Program-made: the position numbers and the translations under genes
The notes under the pieces: generated by a model
Told to the model about the DNA's origin: nothing
Database searches by the model: none
What the model saw: only the letters and a program-made list of their open reading frames with translations
Origin: Hybos culiciformis
Taxonomy: Eukaryota > Arthropoda > Insecta > Diptera > Hybotidae
Assembly (NCBI GenBank): GCA_964007475.1
Contig: OZ023275.1
Coordinates: forward strand, 4,402,001 to 4,466,000
Direction: 5' to 3'
DNA length: 64,000 bases
Part shown: positions 24,231-38,400 of the stretch, in pieces
Layout of the letters: the number at the start of each line of letters is the position of its first letter
How positions within the stretch are numbered: position 1 is the first letter of the stretch

Positions 24231-26420
24231 AATTTCTTTCTCTCACTTCCGCGCTGTCACCATAAAATATTTTAGTTGTGTGTGTGGCTGATGGCTGTGA
24301 AGCAAAAAAGTTTTTATTCCGTGTTCGCGAAGAAGTCAAAAGCTAAAATAAAAATAATTTCAGGGCAAAAATAATAAAAAAATTTGTAATTATTTAGTTT
24401 TTTTTTTTTAAATTAATTAATTAATATAAAATAAAACAACGAAAATTTAAAATAAATATTTGCTGAAATAATTCATAGATCTTCCATAATAGAAACGGGG
24501 AAACGAGTAAAAAAAAAAAAAAGTTTTTTTTTAATTCCGCGCGTGGTTTTGTGTGGTTGACATTTTTAAATAGTTTCCATTGAAAAACTTAAAATAAAAA
24601 ATAAAATTAAATAAATAGTATAAGAAGAAAAAAGTAAAAAAAATTATTTTAATTAAATTAAAATAAGAAAAAAAAAATTTATTTTTTTTTTATTGATTTT
24701 TGTGAAGAATATAAAAAAAAAAAAATTAAAATCAAGAGGCTTCACAAAAAATCACATTAAAATGGAGAATTCTTTTTTAAATATATTTTTTTTTTTTGTA
24801 GTTATATTTATATTTTTTAAATATTGAATGAATCTGAAAATAGAAAATTAATTTAATTTTATAAATTTGCCGCTACATTTTTAACTAATTAAAATTAAAT
24901 TTTCTATGGCTTTATAGCGTTGGAAGAACTTTTTTTTTCTTATTTATCAATATTTGAAACTAAAAAATTTAGAGCCCATATTCTATAAATGAAAATGTCG
25001 GAGACACAGAGGGGTTATTAAGAGTGACGCTTATTTTAAAAATTCTAATTTTCCATGTATTTTATATCGAAAAAAACATGTTTTGGAAATAAGCGACACA
25101 ATATTTTGTGGTGAAGTGATTATTTTTTTTTTATTAAATTTTTTAGTTGAACATTACTTTGTCTGGTGGGCGGAACAGGTTACCTAGTAGAAATGACCTA
25201 CGTTGAGTTTATTTTGAAAAGAGATTGTAGTCGTTGAGACTCCAAATCGTCGTCTTAAGGGAAGAAACTAAGGGCTTTCCTTGGTGTTAACTTCATCATT
25301 AAATAGAATCATTAGTTTGATTATTTATTATAGGTAGGTATAGGTACCTACCTAGGGTAGGGATCAACCTTACATAATATCATGTCCTTCGTATTGTTTT
25401 GAAATACAGGCACAGGTTAATTCTAATGATAAAAAGTAACCTACCTCCTTAAATCTTTGTATTAAATTATACTTTTAAGCGGCGGAATTATTTGTTTTAA
25501 TTTGGCTTAAACTTTGGTGAAAATTTCTTTTTTGTTAGAGTATACCTAACTACCTACCTGTCTAGTTTATTTTACACCAAACCGCTTATAAAGTACATAA
25601 CAGCTATATTTATTATTTTATCAATCCTTGTTATGAATAGACTTAATAGCTCAAGCACAGAAACCAAATTATATTTTCACAATTTTAATATCAATTATTA
25701 GATTTTAAGTGCATTACTGTCACTTTTTATAGTTAAATACTGTTCCTACCTATTCGTTGTTACCTACACTAGGTATAGGCATAGATATCTTTTGTCAAAC
25801 CAAAATTTTAATTAAACGTATTCGGCTCTTGGCCTATTTTTACAAATCGTAAATACTTTTATATTTTTCTCTTAAAGTTTTAATCAGGACATAAAAATTA
25901 TTATTATTATTGTTATTTTAAAAATTATATATATTGGCACCTATATAGAAACATCTAAGTATAAAAATACAATATTATTTTATAAAAATTTTCTTCATCG
26001 CAATTAAATTTTTATATTCTTAATTATTTTGTTTTCTACTCAAACTTCTTTTTTTTTTGTTTACTTTGAAAAACTATAAATCGGGTTGGGGAATATAAGC
26101 AGAATACAACGAATAAGTATATAACTATTTACTACGACAAAATTAAATAAAAAAAAACTTTATTTATACTTTTTAAAATAAAAATTAAAAAAAAAAAAAA
26201 TATACTTATAAGTATAATTTTTTTTTTTTTTCACTTTTTTTAATCCTTTTTATAGGTATATTTTTTTTTTTTTTTGTAGCTTAATATTATTTTTCTTTTG
26301 AGACATTTTTTTCTTGCTTTATAATTTTCCTGTAAAAAAACAAAAAAAAAAAAAAAAATAAATTGAAAATAATAAAAAACAAAAAAAAAATAAAAAATTT
26401 CAAAAATTAAAACTGAAATT
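24231..26420 (+). promoter_or_regulatory. Sxl: Probable Sxl promoter and 5' untranslated region
   Basis: Composition shifts at about 24240-24345 (CTCACTTCCGCGCTGTC..., then a GTGTGTGGCTGATGGCTG segment), and a second patch near 24536-24560 contains CGCGCGTGG. In such A/T-rich DNA these CpG-containing patches are the best candidates for a transcription start and 5' exon before the coding exon at 26421. Palindromic TAGGTAGGTACCTACCTA tracts occur near 25333-25355. No TATA box can be picked out reliably against this background. The start site is inferred. Confidence 0.35.
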
Positions 26421-29400
26421 ATGTACAATAGCATGAACGGCTATGCGCCGTATAGATCGAGGTAAATATTTTATTTATTTTTTTAAATTTTATTTTAAAT
26501 TTTTTTTGTTATTTTTAATTTTTTATTATTTTCTTATTAATATTTTGTTTTTGTTTTTTTTTTTTTAATATATCTGATTTTACGTTTTAGTTGAAGTGTT
26601 TGTTTTTGATATCAATTCCAAGCAAGGGTTTTTTTTTTGTACACCTAACCTCCTCCTAACTTGAAATGTTTTCATTTGTTTCCCCCCCAATGGTTTTGTT
26701 GGTGGTCAGAAATTTTCGTCTTTCATTTGACAGAAAAAAAAAATAATAATAAACTTCTATTGATGAAAAACGTTTTTTTTTTTTTTTAATTTAATAACTA
26801 TAGGTAGGTAGGTACCTACCTAGATATATGTTTTATTGTTTTGTTGTTGCTGCTGTTATTATTATTATTATTATTTATTTTTTTATTTTTCATTTGTTAT
26901 TATTTTTTTATTTGTGGAAAATCGATTTTTTTTTTATTATTATTATTTTTTAAAGATAATTTGTTTTCAAATTGTAGAAGAAGAAGCGTAATAAGAATAA
27001 TAATAAATAACAAAAAAAAAAAAAACTAAGTACCTACCTCTACCACACTTGTCTATATCTATAGGTAGTTTTGTACATATCATAGGCAGAAAGTACCTTA
27101 CCGCCAACTTATTATTTTTTTTTGTTTTAATAGAAAATTAATTGGGGGGAAAAAAAAAACAGAAAATTTATAAACAACCTCCTACACACGTAATCAATTG
27201 GAAAGCATAATAATAGTGATACAATGTTGTTCTTAATTAGTTAATTATTAATGAATGGACAAGATGATTTCAACAATGTTAGCAATAGCCTGGTCTAATT
27301 TTGCATTTGTAAATGAAATTCATTTAAACTACTTAATCATTCAGATGTTCAAGCATTTACCCGAGTACTTACCTACTTACCTTACATTATATACCTACCT
27401 ACATAAATTCATTAAATTATTTGATTTTTGTTATTTTTAATTTTTTATTTATTTCACAGCTTTGAACATAATTATTAGTCAGCGTTGCCAAAGATTTTTT
27501 CAGCAATGGCTTAATCAATTTTAAAAATTGACAGATGTCTCAAACCAATTGGCTAAATGACCAAATGGCTAAAGACTTGACTGAAGTAAAATTGTACCGC
27601 AAACCATGATTTATCAGTCAAATATGCAAAATATTAAATTTTTCACATTCGAAGAAAATAATTGTAATTATTCAAAGACCACATAACGTCTTTATTGGAA
27701 GTATCTGCCTTCTTTTTTTTTAAGGAGGCTCCCAAAATTCATGGCAAGTAGAAGTAAGAAATGCTTAGAACTAGCCATGAAAGTTCCAAGTTGGCAACGC
27801 TGATTAGAATTGTGCACTGAAGTTTGATAAATTTTCTTTAACGTTTTACACTAAAAATATATGGATACATAATAAGATATTTATTTTTGCTGAATTTGAA
27901 AATAAAAACTTCGGTCTAGCAAATTTAGTAATGTCAGTCGTCTTATGCCGATTTATATTCTATTTCTATAACTAATTACAAATATAGAATACGCGCGCAA
28001 AAGATATCGTGTGACAATTTTTGATCTCAGTCTCATCGTTCCAAAATAATATATGTACTTAACTTGAATAGATAAAGTAGCTATTTCATTAGTAGATATT
28101 GATTGTGCCAATTTTCCTTTTATTATTTCACTTTCGATGGTTGTGGATTTTATTTTATCATATCATGTAAATTTTATCTAATATTAACTTATTTAATTAA
28201 AGTAGCTTAATAATTATTATTAACAACATAGTGAATGTAAATTGAAGTTGCATTAATTGGATTTTATTTTAAAATTTTATTTATAACTTAACTAGTTCTC
28301 TTCGTAAGAAAGACAGTAAGTATAAGTATTTAATTTATTGCATTTTAATCCTGGTTTTTTAGTCTGTTGCACTAATTATATGTGTTGATATGTTTTTTTT
28401 TTAATTGCACAGAATATTTAATAATAATATACTTACTTAATTAAATATTATAAGTAATACCTACAGAGTTAAAAAAAAATTAAAAATTAATAAAAAATAA
28501 AACACTATTTTATTCTTAAAAACACATAAAACATACACTTTTTAATAACATAATTAACTACACATTTTAATAAATTTTCTCACTAAGTATTACATAAATG
28601 TATGAACCTGCAAGTTTGAGCCTTGATAGAAGGCATTATCGTAATTTTGAAAGGTAATTTATAAGTATTAGTTAATTTATTTAATTAAATTTAATCTCAT
28701 TTATATATGTTTTATTTCATGAGGCGTTGAAGACAAAGTGGTTCAACCGAGGGTTCAACTAAGTAAGAAAAAAATAAAGTGTAATTGTATATAAGTTATT
28801 ACTTACTGATATTCGCTTATCTGTAGTTAATAAAGTGACAATCGGGAAACAGAAATATTTTTAATCACGAAATCAGTTGAACGAGTTTTTCCTACCAACG
28901 CCTCATCATATGTAGTTCTTAATGTATTTAACAATGGTTTTTGTTGTCTGAAAATAAAAACTTATTTAATCTTTGCATTTTTTTCTTTTACTTACTTACT
29001 TACTTACTTATTTTGTTGTTTTTGTTTTAGATGAAATTTATTCTAAAATCTGGCAGAAAAATTAGAATACTTTTAATTTTAATGGTGTTCGCATTGTAAC
29101 TATTTTATACAATTTGTTTCTAAATAAACATTGTGTATAATATATATACTTGGTTAAGGTAGGACCTGAGATTTTAAGGCTCTGTGCAAATTTTTAATTA
29201 AGATTATTATTTGATTATTTTCAATTAATTAAAAAATGAGTTGTGAGTTTTTATTAAAACTTTTTGGACATGTTTGTTGTTAAATGACTGATTCTCTTTG
29301 CAAGTATAACAATGATTGACCGCTTAGTTTAAAAGACATTTAATTAAACAACTTTTATTGCAACGTCGTAAAGCCAATTTGTATAGGTAAAATATTTTTT

Positions 29401-32400
29401 CTTATTGAATTTTATTAAACAATTTTCGAGACAATTTTCTATACATAATGCAATGCAATATGTTATCACGGTTTCTTTTAGAGCGTATAGGAAAATAATA
29501 AATTCGATAGGTTCTAACTTAAATTGTTTTACGTTGTTACTACTCGTCATTACGTCCAATTTAAGTAAGTAATTAGTAGTTATTTACTAAAACTATTTTT
29601 CCTCCCTTCACTAATTCACAAAGTCCATGCACCGTTTGTTTTGAAACAAATTCGAGGAAGGTAATTAAGGTGGTAATCAGTATTACACGGTTACAGGAGT
29701 TGAAGACAAAAAGAACCTACCTCGATATTTATTTATTGTTGTTTGTTTCCAAAACTACGGTACTGGATCGATCAACCTCCTGCATGATTTTGTAATATAC
29801 TTAAGATTAAGTAATATCGTTTATATTTTAATACTAACAAGAAATTTGTATTCTGACGTACTTTATGTGTATGCTCTGGTATATACATGTAGTGAAATTA
29901 TACGTATCTAGTAATTTTGGGAAAAAAATGCAGGAAAAAATCCGTAGGTAGAAGATATATATGTACTTAGATAAAATAAAGGCAAAAATTCCATGACTCC
30001 CACTCATGTGCTTTATTTGTCTACCATTTAATGAAAAAAAAATAATGTCCTTTTTTTTTTTTTTTTAGAAAATACTTAAATTAATATTTCTTTACATCAC
30101 TTACATTTATTCACAAATATATCTTCATAAATGTATTTCCAAGGTTTTTGGGTTTTACGTTATTTAGTTAATATTGTTTTATAGTTTATTATTGCTATGT
30201 TCATATAAATGATCAGTTCTATTCTATAAATTTACTTAATTTAAAACAAAAATGCTTAGAACTTGTTGCTGTAGTTACATTTATTTTTATTACTTAAAAT
30301 GTCATGTGAATTAACGGAACTACAATTCAATTTAATGTACTTAATTAAGTATTTCAACTTTTTCGAATTAGAAATAATACAAATCAAAAAATTCTTATTA
30401 TGTTATTTTAATAAAAAAGTTAGAAATATAGTTTAATTATTAAATTGCTAACAACTTAAGTTAAATTTTGAAATTCGAGGCATTTTTTTAATAAAGGTTT
30501 TTTTTTTTAATTTATATAAATCGTACATGCTAAATTTTTTATTCTTATAACTAACTATTAAGTAGATCGAACAACAAGGTTATTTTCAAACATAATTTTT
30601 TAAACATAAAATACATGGAAAAAACCGGTTATTTGTTATAACTATACTAAAATATTGTAAATTACATGGTTATTGGAACAAAAAAAAAAGAAGTTTTTTA
30701 TTGCCCTCTTCAGTGTTGAAACAATGAAAAGCATAACACATATCAAGCTTTGCAATGCTGGTGACTATTTAACCATTCTGTAAAACTATAATTTTCCATA
30801 TTAAGTATATTTAGCTTAGTATTTTATATAGTTATTTATACTTACTTATTTTATTGCCGCAATATTATAAATATATGTAAATTCGATACGTTATGATTTG
30901 ATTAAAGTTTATGTCCTTTGAGCTCATTTTATAAAATCTCATAAATTACATTTAGTTGAAAATTATTATACTTTATGCTTTAGTAACATGTATTTTATTT
31001 TTTATTCAACATTATAATAAAAAACGTTTAAAAATACATTAAACTAAATTTTCATATCATTATTTAATGATTTATATTCTCTGGGTGAATAAATTTCTAA
31101 AACAATCTCCGTATGATATGCTTTTGTTTTTATTTTTTTTTTTTTTTTTGAAGTTATTGTTTTAAAAAATTGTAGTTTATATCATAAAAATTATATAATG
31201 AATTATTATACCCAATGCTACGACTAAATGCAGAATATAATACGGACAACATACTTACTTAACTATTATAATCTTGAATTATTTTACTTTATTGGTCAAA
31301 CCCGAGGTCAAACTTATAAGAACATTTCAGATCCAATACCCAGATTAAGTAAAGTGTATAAAATTAAACGATTTGAAAATTATTTTAGGATTAAGCGTTC
31401 TTCTTGCTATTAATTGATAACATTTTATGGTTTCTATTACCTTTGTACTTAGATAATGTACTGAGTATTCATAGTGTAAATTGAAGCAAATAAGTAGAAG
31501 TATAACTATGTAAGTAATTACAATGCTATTTAGAGTATTTTTTTATCGTTTTTTAAGAAATAAAGCAATAAAAATGGTTGAGGTCGAGGATTAATCTTAT
31601 ATAGAAAAAAAAAAAAAATAACGTTGCGAATAGAACAACGTAGTATCCGTGCATTTTAATTGTAAAGTTAGTTGTAAATAAGTAAGTATTTCTTCTAAAG
31701 TTATATAATATTAAAATTCCTTTTATCATAATTATAATCAGTCTAAACTTTAATTCTAAGGCTGGCATTTTTTTTTTTTTTTTTCTAAATTAAGTTGTTT
31801 TGTTTTCTATAGTTAAGAATGCTGGAGTAATTATAATTTCAAAGTACTAAAAGCTCTCACTTTTTTAACAATAATTTTTTTTTTTCAAGTTTTTAAAAAG
31901 TGTCTGCCATAAATGTCACTTAACACACTTACATATGCATAAACAAAATAGATGCTGGATTTTTGTAAGATAGAAAAAAAATGTATATATGTATATACCT
32001 ACAAAAATGAACGTTTCATTATACATTTTGATGACCTTCTTTTAGGATTCTAAAGTTCATTTTGAGTAAAATTTGCAAAAGAAAGTTTTTTTTTTGATAT
32101 AATTTTCCGCATTCGTGCATATTTTCTTAAACAAAGTATGATTCATAAAAAAAAATCAACGAATTAATAAATGAAGTACTACAACTACATTGTTATCCTT
32201 AAGAAAAATAAATATAAATAATGAAAATTTGCAAAAGCTGCTAGCGGAAAAAGACTTGGCATCATTTTTTATTCGTGATGAAAAATCAAAAGGGTACAAA
32301 ATTTATACAAAAACAAGTGGAAATTTTATTAAAATGATTCAATAAAATTATTAAATAACTTTTAAATTAGATGCTTTAATTACTAATTTATTATTCTTTT

Positions 32401-35400
32401 TTCTTCTCGTGTTTTCAAAACTGCAATTCGTAAATTTTCGAAATGTAATTAAGAACTTGCTTAGTTTTTTTAATGCAATTATTCAAGTTTTATAATAAAT
32501 CATAAAGTGCAATCATTATTTATGAACTTAAATCTTGATAATAATTAGGATTTTCAATGATACCCCTATGCTAATATTAAAACAAAATATAAGTAAAAAA
32601 TAACTCTTTAGACGACCAAGTACTTGACATATAGGTAATGTGTGTGTAGAAAATATTATTGTAACCAATTTTTCTGTTTTGTTCTTTCACAATAATTTAT
32701 GTCAAGACCTTGACATACATAAATTTCGTTTGAATAGTGAAAAACTTATAACCACAAATATATACAGATAGTTTTATTTTTTTCAGATTCTTTTTTATTT
32801 TGTGTACATATACTACATGTCCAGCCTATTAGGTATAAATTTTGAGTAGATTAATGAGGTATTTTTAGCTCGTTTTCAACAACATACTAAGTAATTTAAA
32901 ATTATTCTAGCTTTTAATCCAGGTTCAAATTTATTTTAATCAAGAAGTTTTAAGCGGGGTTTTAAGTATACATTTTTGAAAATAGTAAAACGTCAAGAAA
33001 TTATTTAAATTTTAAGTATTTATTTCTTTATTTCATACACAAGTAAATTAGAATATAGAATTTAATATAAATATGGTTCTATTCAGAATTTATATTCATA
33101 GAAAATTTATCCTTGAATTAAGTAATCTGACTAGTTAGTCCCGTATATTCCCGGATATATTTTGTATTTTATATACTTATTGTAATAGGTTCAAAGAATG
33201 TGGCTTTTACAGGTTAGATATAAATTACATAAAATAATATTTAGGTTCTCTATTTTGAATATATATGGAATATCTATATTTTGAATAAGGGTATTAAAAT
33301 TATTATTGAAACTAAAATTATATTGAGGTATATTCATAAAAAAAATCAATAAAACGTTAAAATTTTTAAAAGCTCTTTCGTATACTTAAGTACTTCTGCT
33401 AGTTTTATTAAATATTTGTGGAGTATAAATCTTGAACCTGTGATTTTGATGATGATATTTGAATTTATCGATTTTTATAAAATGGAAACCTTGTGTTAAT
33501 AAAACCTCAATCACAATTTTGATTCATTTTTGGAAATTTTCATTGTAGGTATATATACTTATTTATAGTTTAACTAAAATAGCAAATGTTTTATTTTGTT
33601 TAATGTATATACATTTAAAATCATAATATATAATGAAATCGATCTATGATTCTCTGTCTGTTTTTCTTTAATACTTTTAATTGCAAACAAACAAAATTCT
33701 TAAAATTTTCAGAGAGAAGGCAAGTCGTTAAAATTTCAGCCAAATCGAATAATTTAAAATGAGAAAGAAAAGAAAAAAATTAAATTGTAATTTTATTTTG
33801 TGCTTTTTTTGTACAACATGTAAGTTCCGATAATTATCGCAATGTATGGAGCATAATTGACTTTATAATTCCTTCTATAGTAAAATTACTCTGTCGAGAG
33901 GATCACATGCTGTCTTCAAAAATTGTATATGAAAATCCACTAGATTTATTATATATATGGTAAAATATAATTCAGTATTGGACAATTTTGTTTTAAATTA
34001 ATGAAACGCCCCACGAACACAATATCGGACGGGCAATTAATCTCTGAAATGTTTTTAAGAAATTTTGACATATCTGATGCTTGCGTACATTTTTGCAAAT
34101 AAACTTTCAAAGTCTCATCAAATTATTTTCTGTATATCTGTATATCATCTGTATATCATCTGAATAGTCTCCTTTAATCTAAAAAATATAAGTAGTTATA
34201 CTTTTAGGCTATTAAAGAAATTCAATACCTACATAAATAAATATAAATACTTTCGATTTACTTAATTTTTAAATTATAATTTCAATAAAAAAACTGAATT
34301 AAAAACTTATAAGTATCTGTAAAAATATATAAATATATGAATTTAGTGTTTTTTTTTTTTTAAACCTAAAATTAAAGAATTTCTCCTTGATATCCCTGGT
34401 AAATTTTTTTTTATCGACGAAACTATATTTCCACTAAGTATATATATGCATGTATATATTGTACAATGTACACGTACATACATACTGTATTTACAATATA
34501 TACTTACATATTTTTATAACTAAGTATACTCCTATAGTTTATAATTTAATATTTAAAAAAAATATATTTTTTATTTTGCTTTTCAACAAATTGGCGACTT
34601 GTTGTCTACAATAATTTTCAAAATCCAATATCTAGGACATTCGCATATTGAATAAAATATGCGAACACTATATAAATGTAAATTTACCATAAAAAAAAAA
34701 CTTAGATAATGGATTTTTCGTTTTCAGGCGACAAAAATTAAACCTTGAACTGTTTTTTTAAAAATTATAAAGAGAAATTTTGGATTTTTGGTTCGTTAAA
34801 TATACATTTTTTCAACTGTCATTTTTATTTAAGTAATAATAAACTAAATTTGTTAGTTATTATTATTTAAAAAAAAAAAATTATTAAAAAAAATAGGCAT
34901 TATTTTCTTAATGATTTCCAAATGGCCTTGCTTAGGTAATCTACATATTCCAGCCTTGCTATTATTTTGTTATTATAATTATTATTATTATTATTATTAT
35001 TACATCACAAAGAGTCAAAGTTGTAAGCAATAAAATTAAAAAGCAACTTCTAAAAAAAATTTATATCAATTTAATTACATTGCAAATTTGCAATCAATTG
35101 AAGACAAAGTAAGGGTATTGACTAAAAAAGAAAATAAGAAGGAACAAATTTCCAAGAATTTTTAATTATCCACGAAAGAACTTTAAAAAATAAAAAAAAT
35201 TTTTATTGACAATAATAGTAGATTATTGAATATGTAAACTAAATTTGTTATTAATTAAGAGTTCTGTATACAGAAAAATACATTGATACGAGTCAATACT
35301 TATATCACGAGACCGAAGGTCGAGTGATATAAATTGACAAGTGTCAATGTATTTTTCTGTAAATACAGAACGAGTTGTATAACAAATTTTGTTTACATAT

Positions 35401-38400
35401 CCAATATACTGTTTTAATGCGTAGGGGAGAGGTAGTTGCAAAGAGAGAATATTTTTTTTTCTCATTTTTTCTCTTTTTTTTTTTTGTATTTGGCTGTATT
35501 GAAATATTGTGAGAGATATTATGTTTGTTTAGGTATTACGTAATATTCAATACAAAACATCTAAATCAGCGTTTCTCAACCTTTTTGCTATAGCGACCTA
35601 TAAAATATGAGTACAAAATAACGCGACCCTCAATATGAAAATGGTATGCATTGACAAGTAGAAGAAATGAAAGACAACTTTAAAATGTTTTATTTATTTT
35701 TATTTTAATGGCTTATTTGTTGTTGACAATTATTTGATAATTTATTAGGTCTGGCTCAAAGGATTTACTCAATTATCAATGTTAAAACAGCAATCTTTTG
35801 AAAAATAAGGTATAGGTTAATTCTTCTTACGTAATCAAAATATTTTATTATTTTTGAAAAAATATATGTAGCATTTGTATTAGAATTTTTCCATTAAAAC
35901 GACCCATTGAAAATCTTTCGCGACCCAAATTCGGGTCGCGACCCTAAGGTTGAGAAACGCTGATTTAAATGATTTCATTATTTACGCTGATGCATCTAAA
36001 TTTTTTCATTATATACGCTGATGCATCTAAATTTTTTCATTATTTACGCAGATGCATCTAAATGATTGCATGTGTATTGACGCATATAATACTCCATTTA
36101 GTGATCTAAATTCTATAGCACTAAATACAACATAACGATCCCCAACGCATTAAAATACTTTAAATTTAATCTGAACTTTTCAAAATATTTTAAAGTTCTG
36201 TTCTATATGCTTCTATGTCGATTAGGAGTGGATTACCCTATCATTATTAGAAATATCTTCTTTTTACACTCCTTGAATTCATTTTTAATTTCAATAGTGT
36301 CCTTTTTTATTTTCTAATTCATTAGATGCTTTTAATTTTGATATGATATCGTTATTTCTAGCCTGGTAACCAAAAATAATGATAAACAGCAATAAGTATA
36401 AATTATAGAAACAGATTGATTAAATTTAGTCGATTGTTCATTTTGCACACAATGTAATTTTTTTTTTTTTTTTTTAATTATTTTTAAACATTAATAAGAA
36501 TTAAAAAAATAATTTGGATTGAATTTGCTAAAAAAAAAAATAAGTTTGCGTGCTTAATATAGGTTGGGCTTGATCATGAAAAATTTTGATATGTCCTTTT
36601 TTTTTGTTCTTCATTTGTATTGTGCTGCATATTTATAATGTGTATTTTATAATTAAAAAGGATATTTACTTATTATTTTTTTTTATTTTATTTTTTATTT
36701 TAATAGAATATGTAATTTTCATGAGAGAATAAATAACTTTTTATATGTATTTACGCTTATCCGGGTATAAATAAAGTATATATTTTTTTTATGTAGTTTT
36801 TGTTTAAACAAAGCAAAATTTGGCCAGGTTTATTTACTGACTGTATTTTTATTATAAATTTAATTATAAATATTGGATATTTATTCTGTAAATGACGTTT
36901 ATTTTAAATTTTTTGGTTTTGATTATTTTTATTTAATTTGGTTAGGTCTACTTTACTACTTTGTTTTTATAGCGTATTATATATTATTGATCTATGAAGT
37001 TAAAAGCCAAGTGAGATTCAAGAGCTTAGGATATCTCTTTAGTAGATAACATCAATTTTTATTAATTTTATGCTCTTTCTGGTTGATTATATTATGTATT
37101 TGTGCAATAATACTTAATGCATAATGTACAAAAAAAAAAACCCTTATTCACGTACTTACTTTAATTAAATTTTTCAATACTTATTTGTTGGAAAATTTTA
37201 CATACTTACCTAATAAACTTACCATATGTTTCTATAGATTATAGAGCACTTAAATTTCGTACATATTTTTTTTTTTTTTAATTTTTTTCAAAACTTAATA
37301 AGAACGTGAAAAATAAAATAAATAAAATAATTTTTGCTTTATTTTTGCAGCAGCGGCGGCAGAATGTGGGGAATGTCTCATTCATTGCCTTCTGGAATGG
37401 TTTGTATTTATTAATTAAATATTTTTTTCAATATTATATTTTAAATATACTTTTATTTTAAACATTTTTATGATACTTAAATTAATGTTTATGAATATCC
37501 CTAATATTTTGACAAAAAAAAAAGTATGCCAGTTATGTTTTAAAACTATTTTATTTTTTTTTTTTAAATGGTTGTGGCACACTTCAATACACAAAATTAT
37601 TAGATTTTCGGGTTACATGAAGTTAAAAATAAAAGGTCTTTTTTTTAATAAAGATATAAATAAAACGATAATTTTCCTATTTTTTAATTAAAATTATAAA
37701 ATATAAATGAATCATTATATACTTATAGAATTTTGTAATGTGGAAAAATTTAGAGAATTAATAGTTCTTGTTTTTTTTTTTGTTACTAATTTGGAATCAC
37801 ATACCATGTTTATTATTATTAATTTTTGATGATTAGTTTTTTTTATTTTTAAATCAAAATAGTTGCATGTTTCGTTTGAAAACATTAAAAAAAAAAATTA
37901 ATTAATAGTTATATATACATTTTTATATCTTCTCATTAACAGCATAAGTAATTAATTTATTATTTTATATCGATCAAGTCAAACAGAAAAGAACCGAAAT
38001 TGAATTCCATTATCGATTATCCACTATCGATTAATAATTTGTCTGGCTATCAAATTGAGTTACGAATAATATCACTCAATTAATTTAAATTCATCATTAT
38101 GCTATTTAAGTATTCAATGTATACAGATCATTTTTATTCAAGTATGACTCTTATGTTACGACTATTTAGTTTCTATAAAATCTAGTCAAACGAATCACAT
38201 AACTGACGCTGTTAAAGTTGTGAATTTATCTCAGGATTTAGTAAATTTAAATAAGTTAATTTTATCATAAACTCTAAAGACGAACTAAAAATAAATAAAT
38301 ATTTTATTAATACAATTTCATTTTAAATAGGTTAGTAGTAAATATTGTGCAAATAATTTTAAAACAATATATTGCACTTTTATTAAATTTTCAAGAAAAT

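Larger units (their letters stand above)
26462..37350 (+). other. Sxl: Sxl intron 1 (10.9 kb)
   Basis: A/T-rich intron with no exon-like coding segment that I can defend. It contains a putative MITE (27479-27803), a TTAC microsatellite (about 28991-29009), an ATT/TTA microsatellite (about 34976-35001), a foldback element copy (35214-35448), a hAT-type MITE (35567-35962) and a 31-bp tandem repeat (35972-36064). Large first introns are common where transcriptional and splicing control elements reside. Alternative first exons cannot be excluded. Confidence 0.7.

Noticed and set aside
25331..25355. Telomere-type TTAGG repeats
   Set aside because: The tract is TAGGTAGGTACCTACC, a short palindromic motif scattered through the region, not an array of TTAGG.
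26240..27029. Hydrophobic ORFs of about 60 codons on both strands
   Set aside because: They are translations of poly-T/poly-A and TTA repeats around Sxl exon 1.
33650..34060. Possible degraded LINE or Helitron segment
   Set aside because: Some phrases (CTGTCTGTTTTT, GGACGGGCAAT) recall insect repeats, but no ends, frame or second copy could be found in the window.
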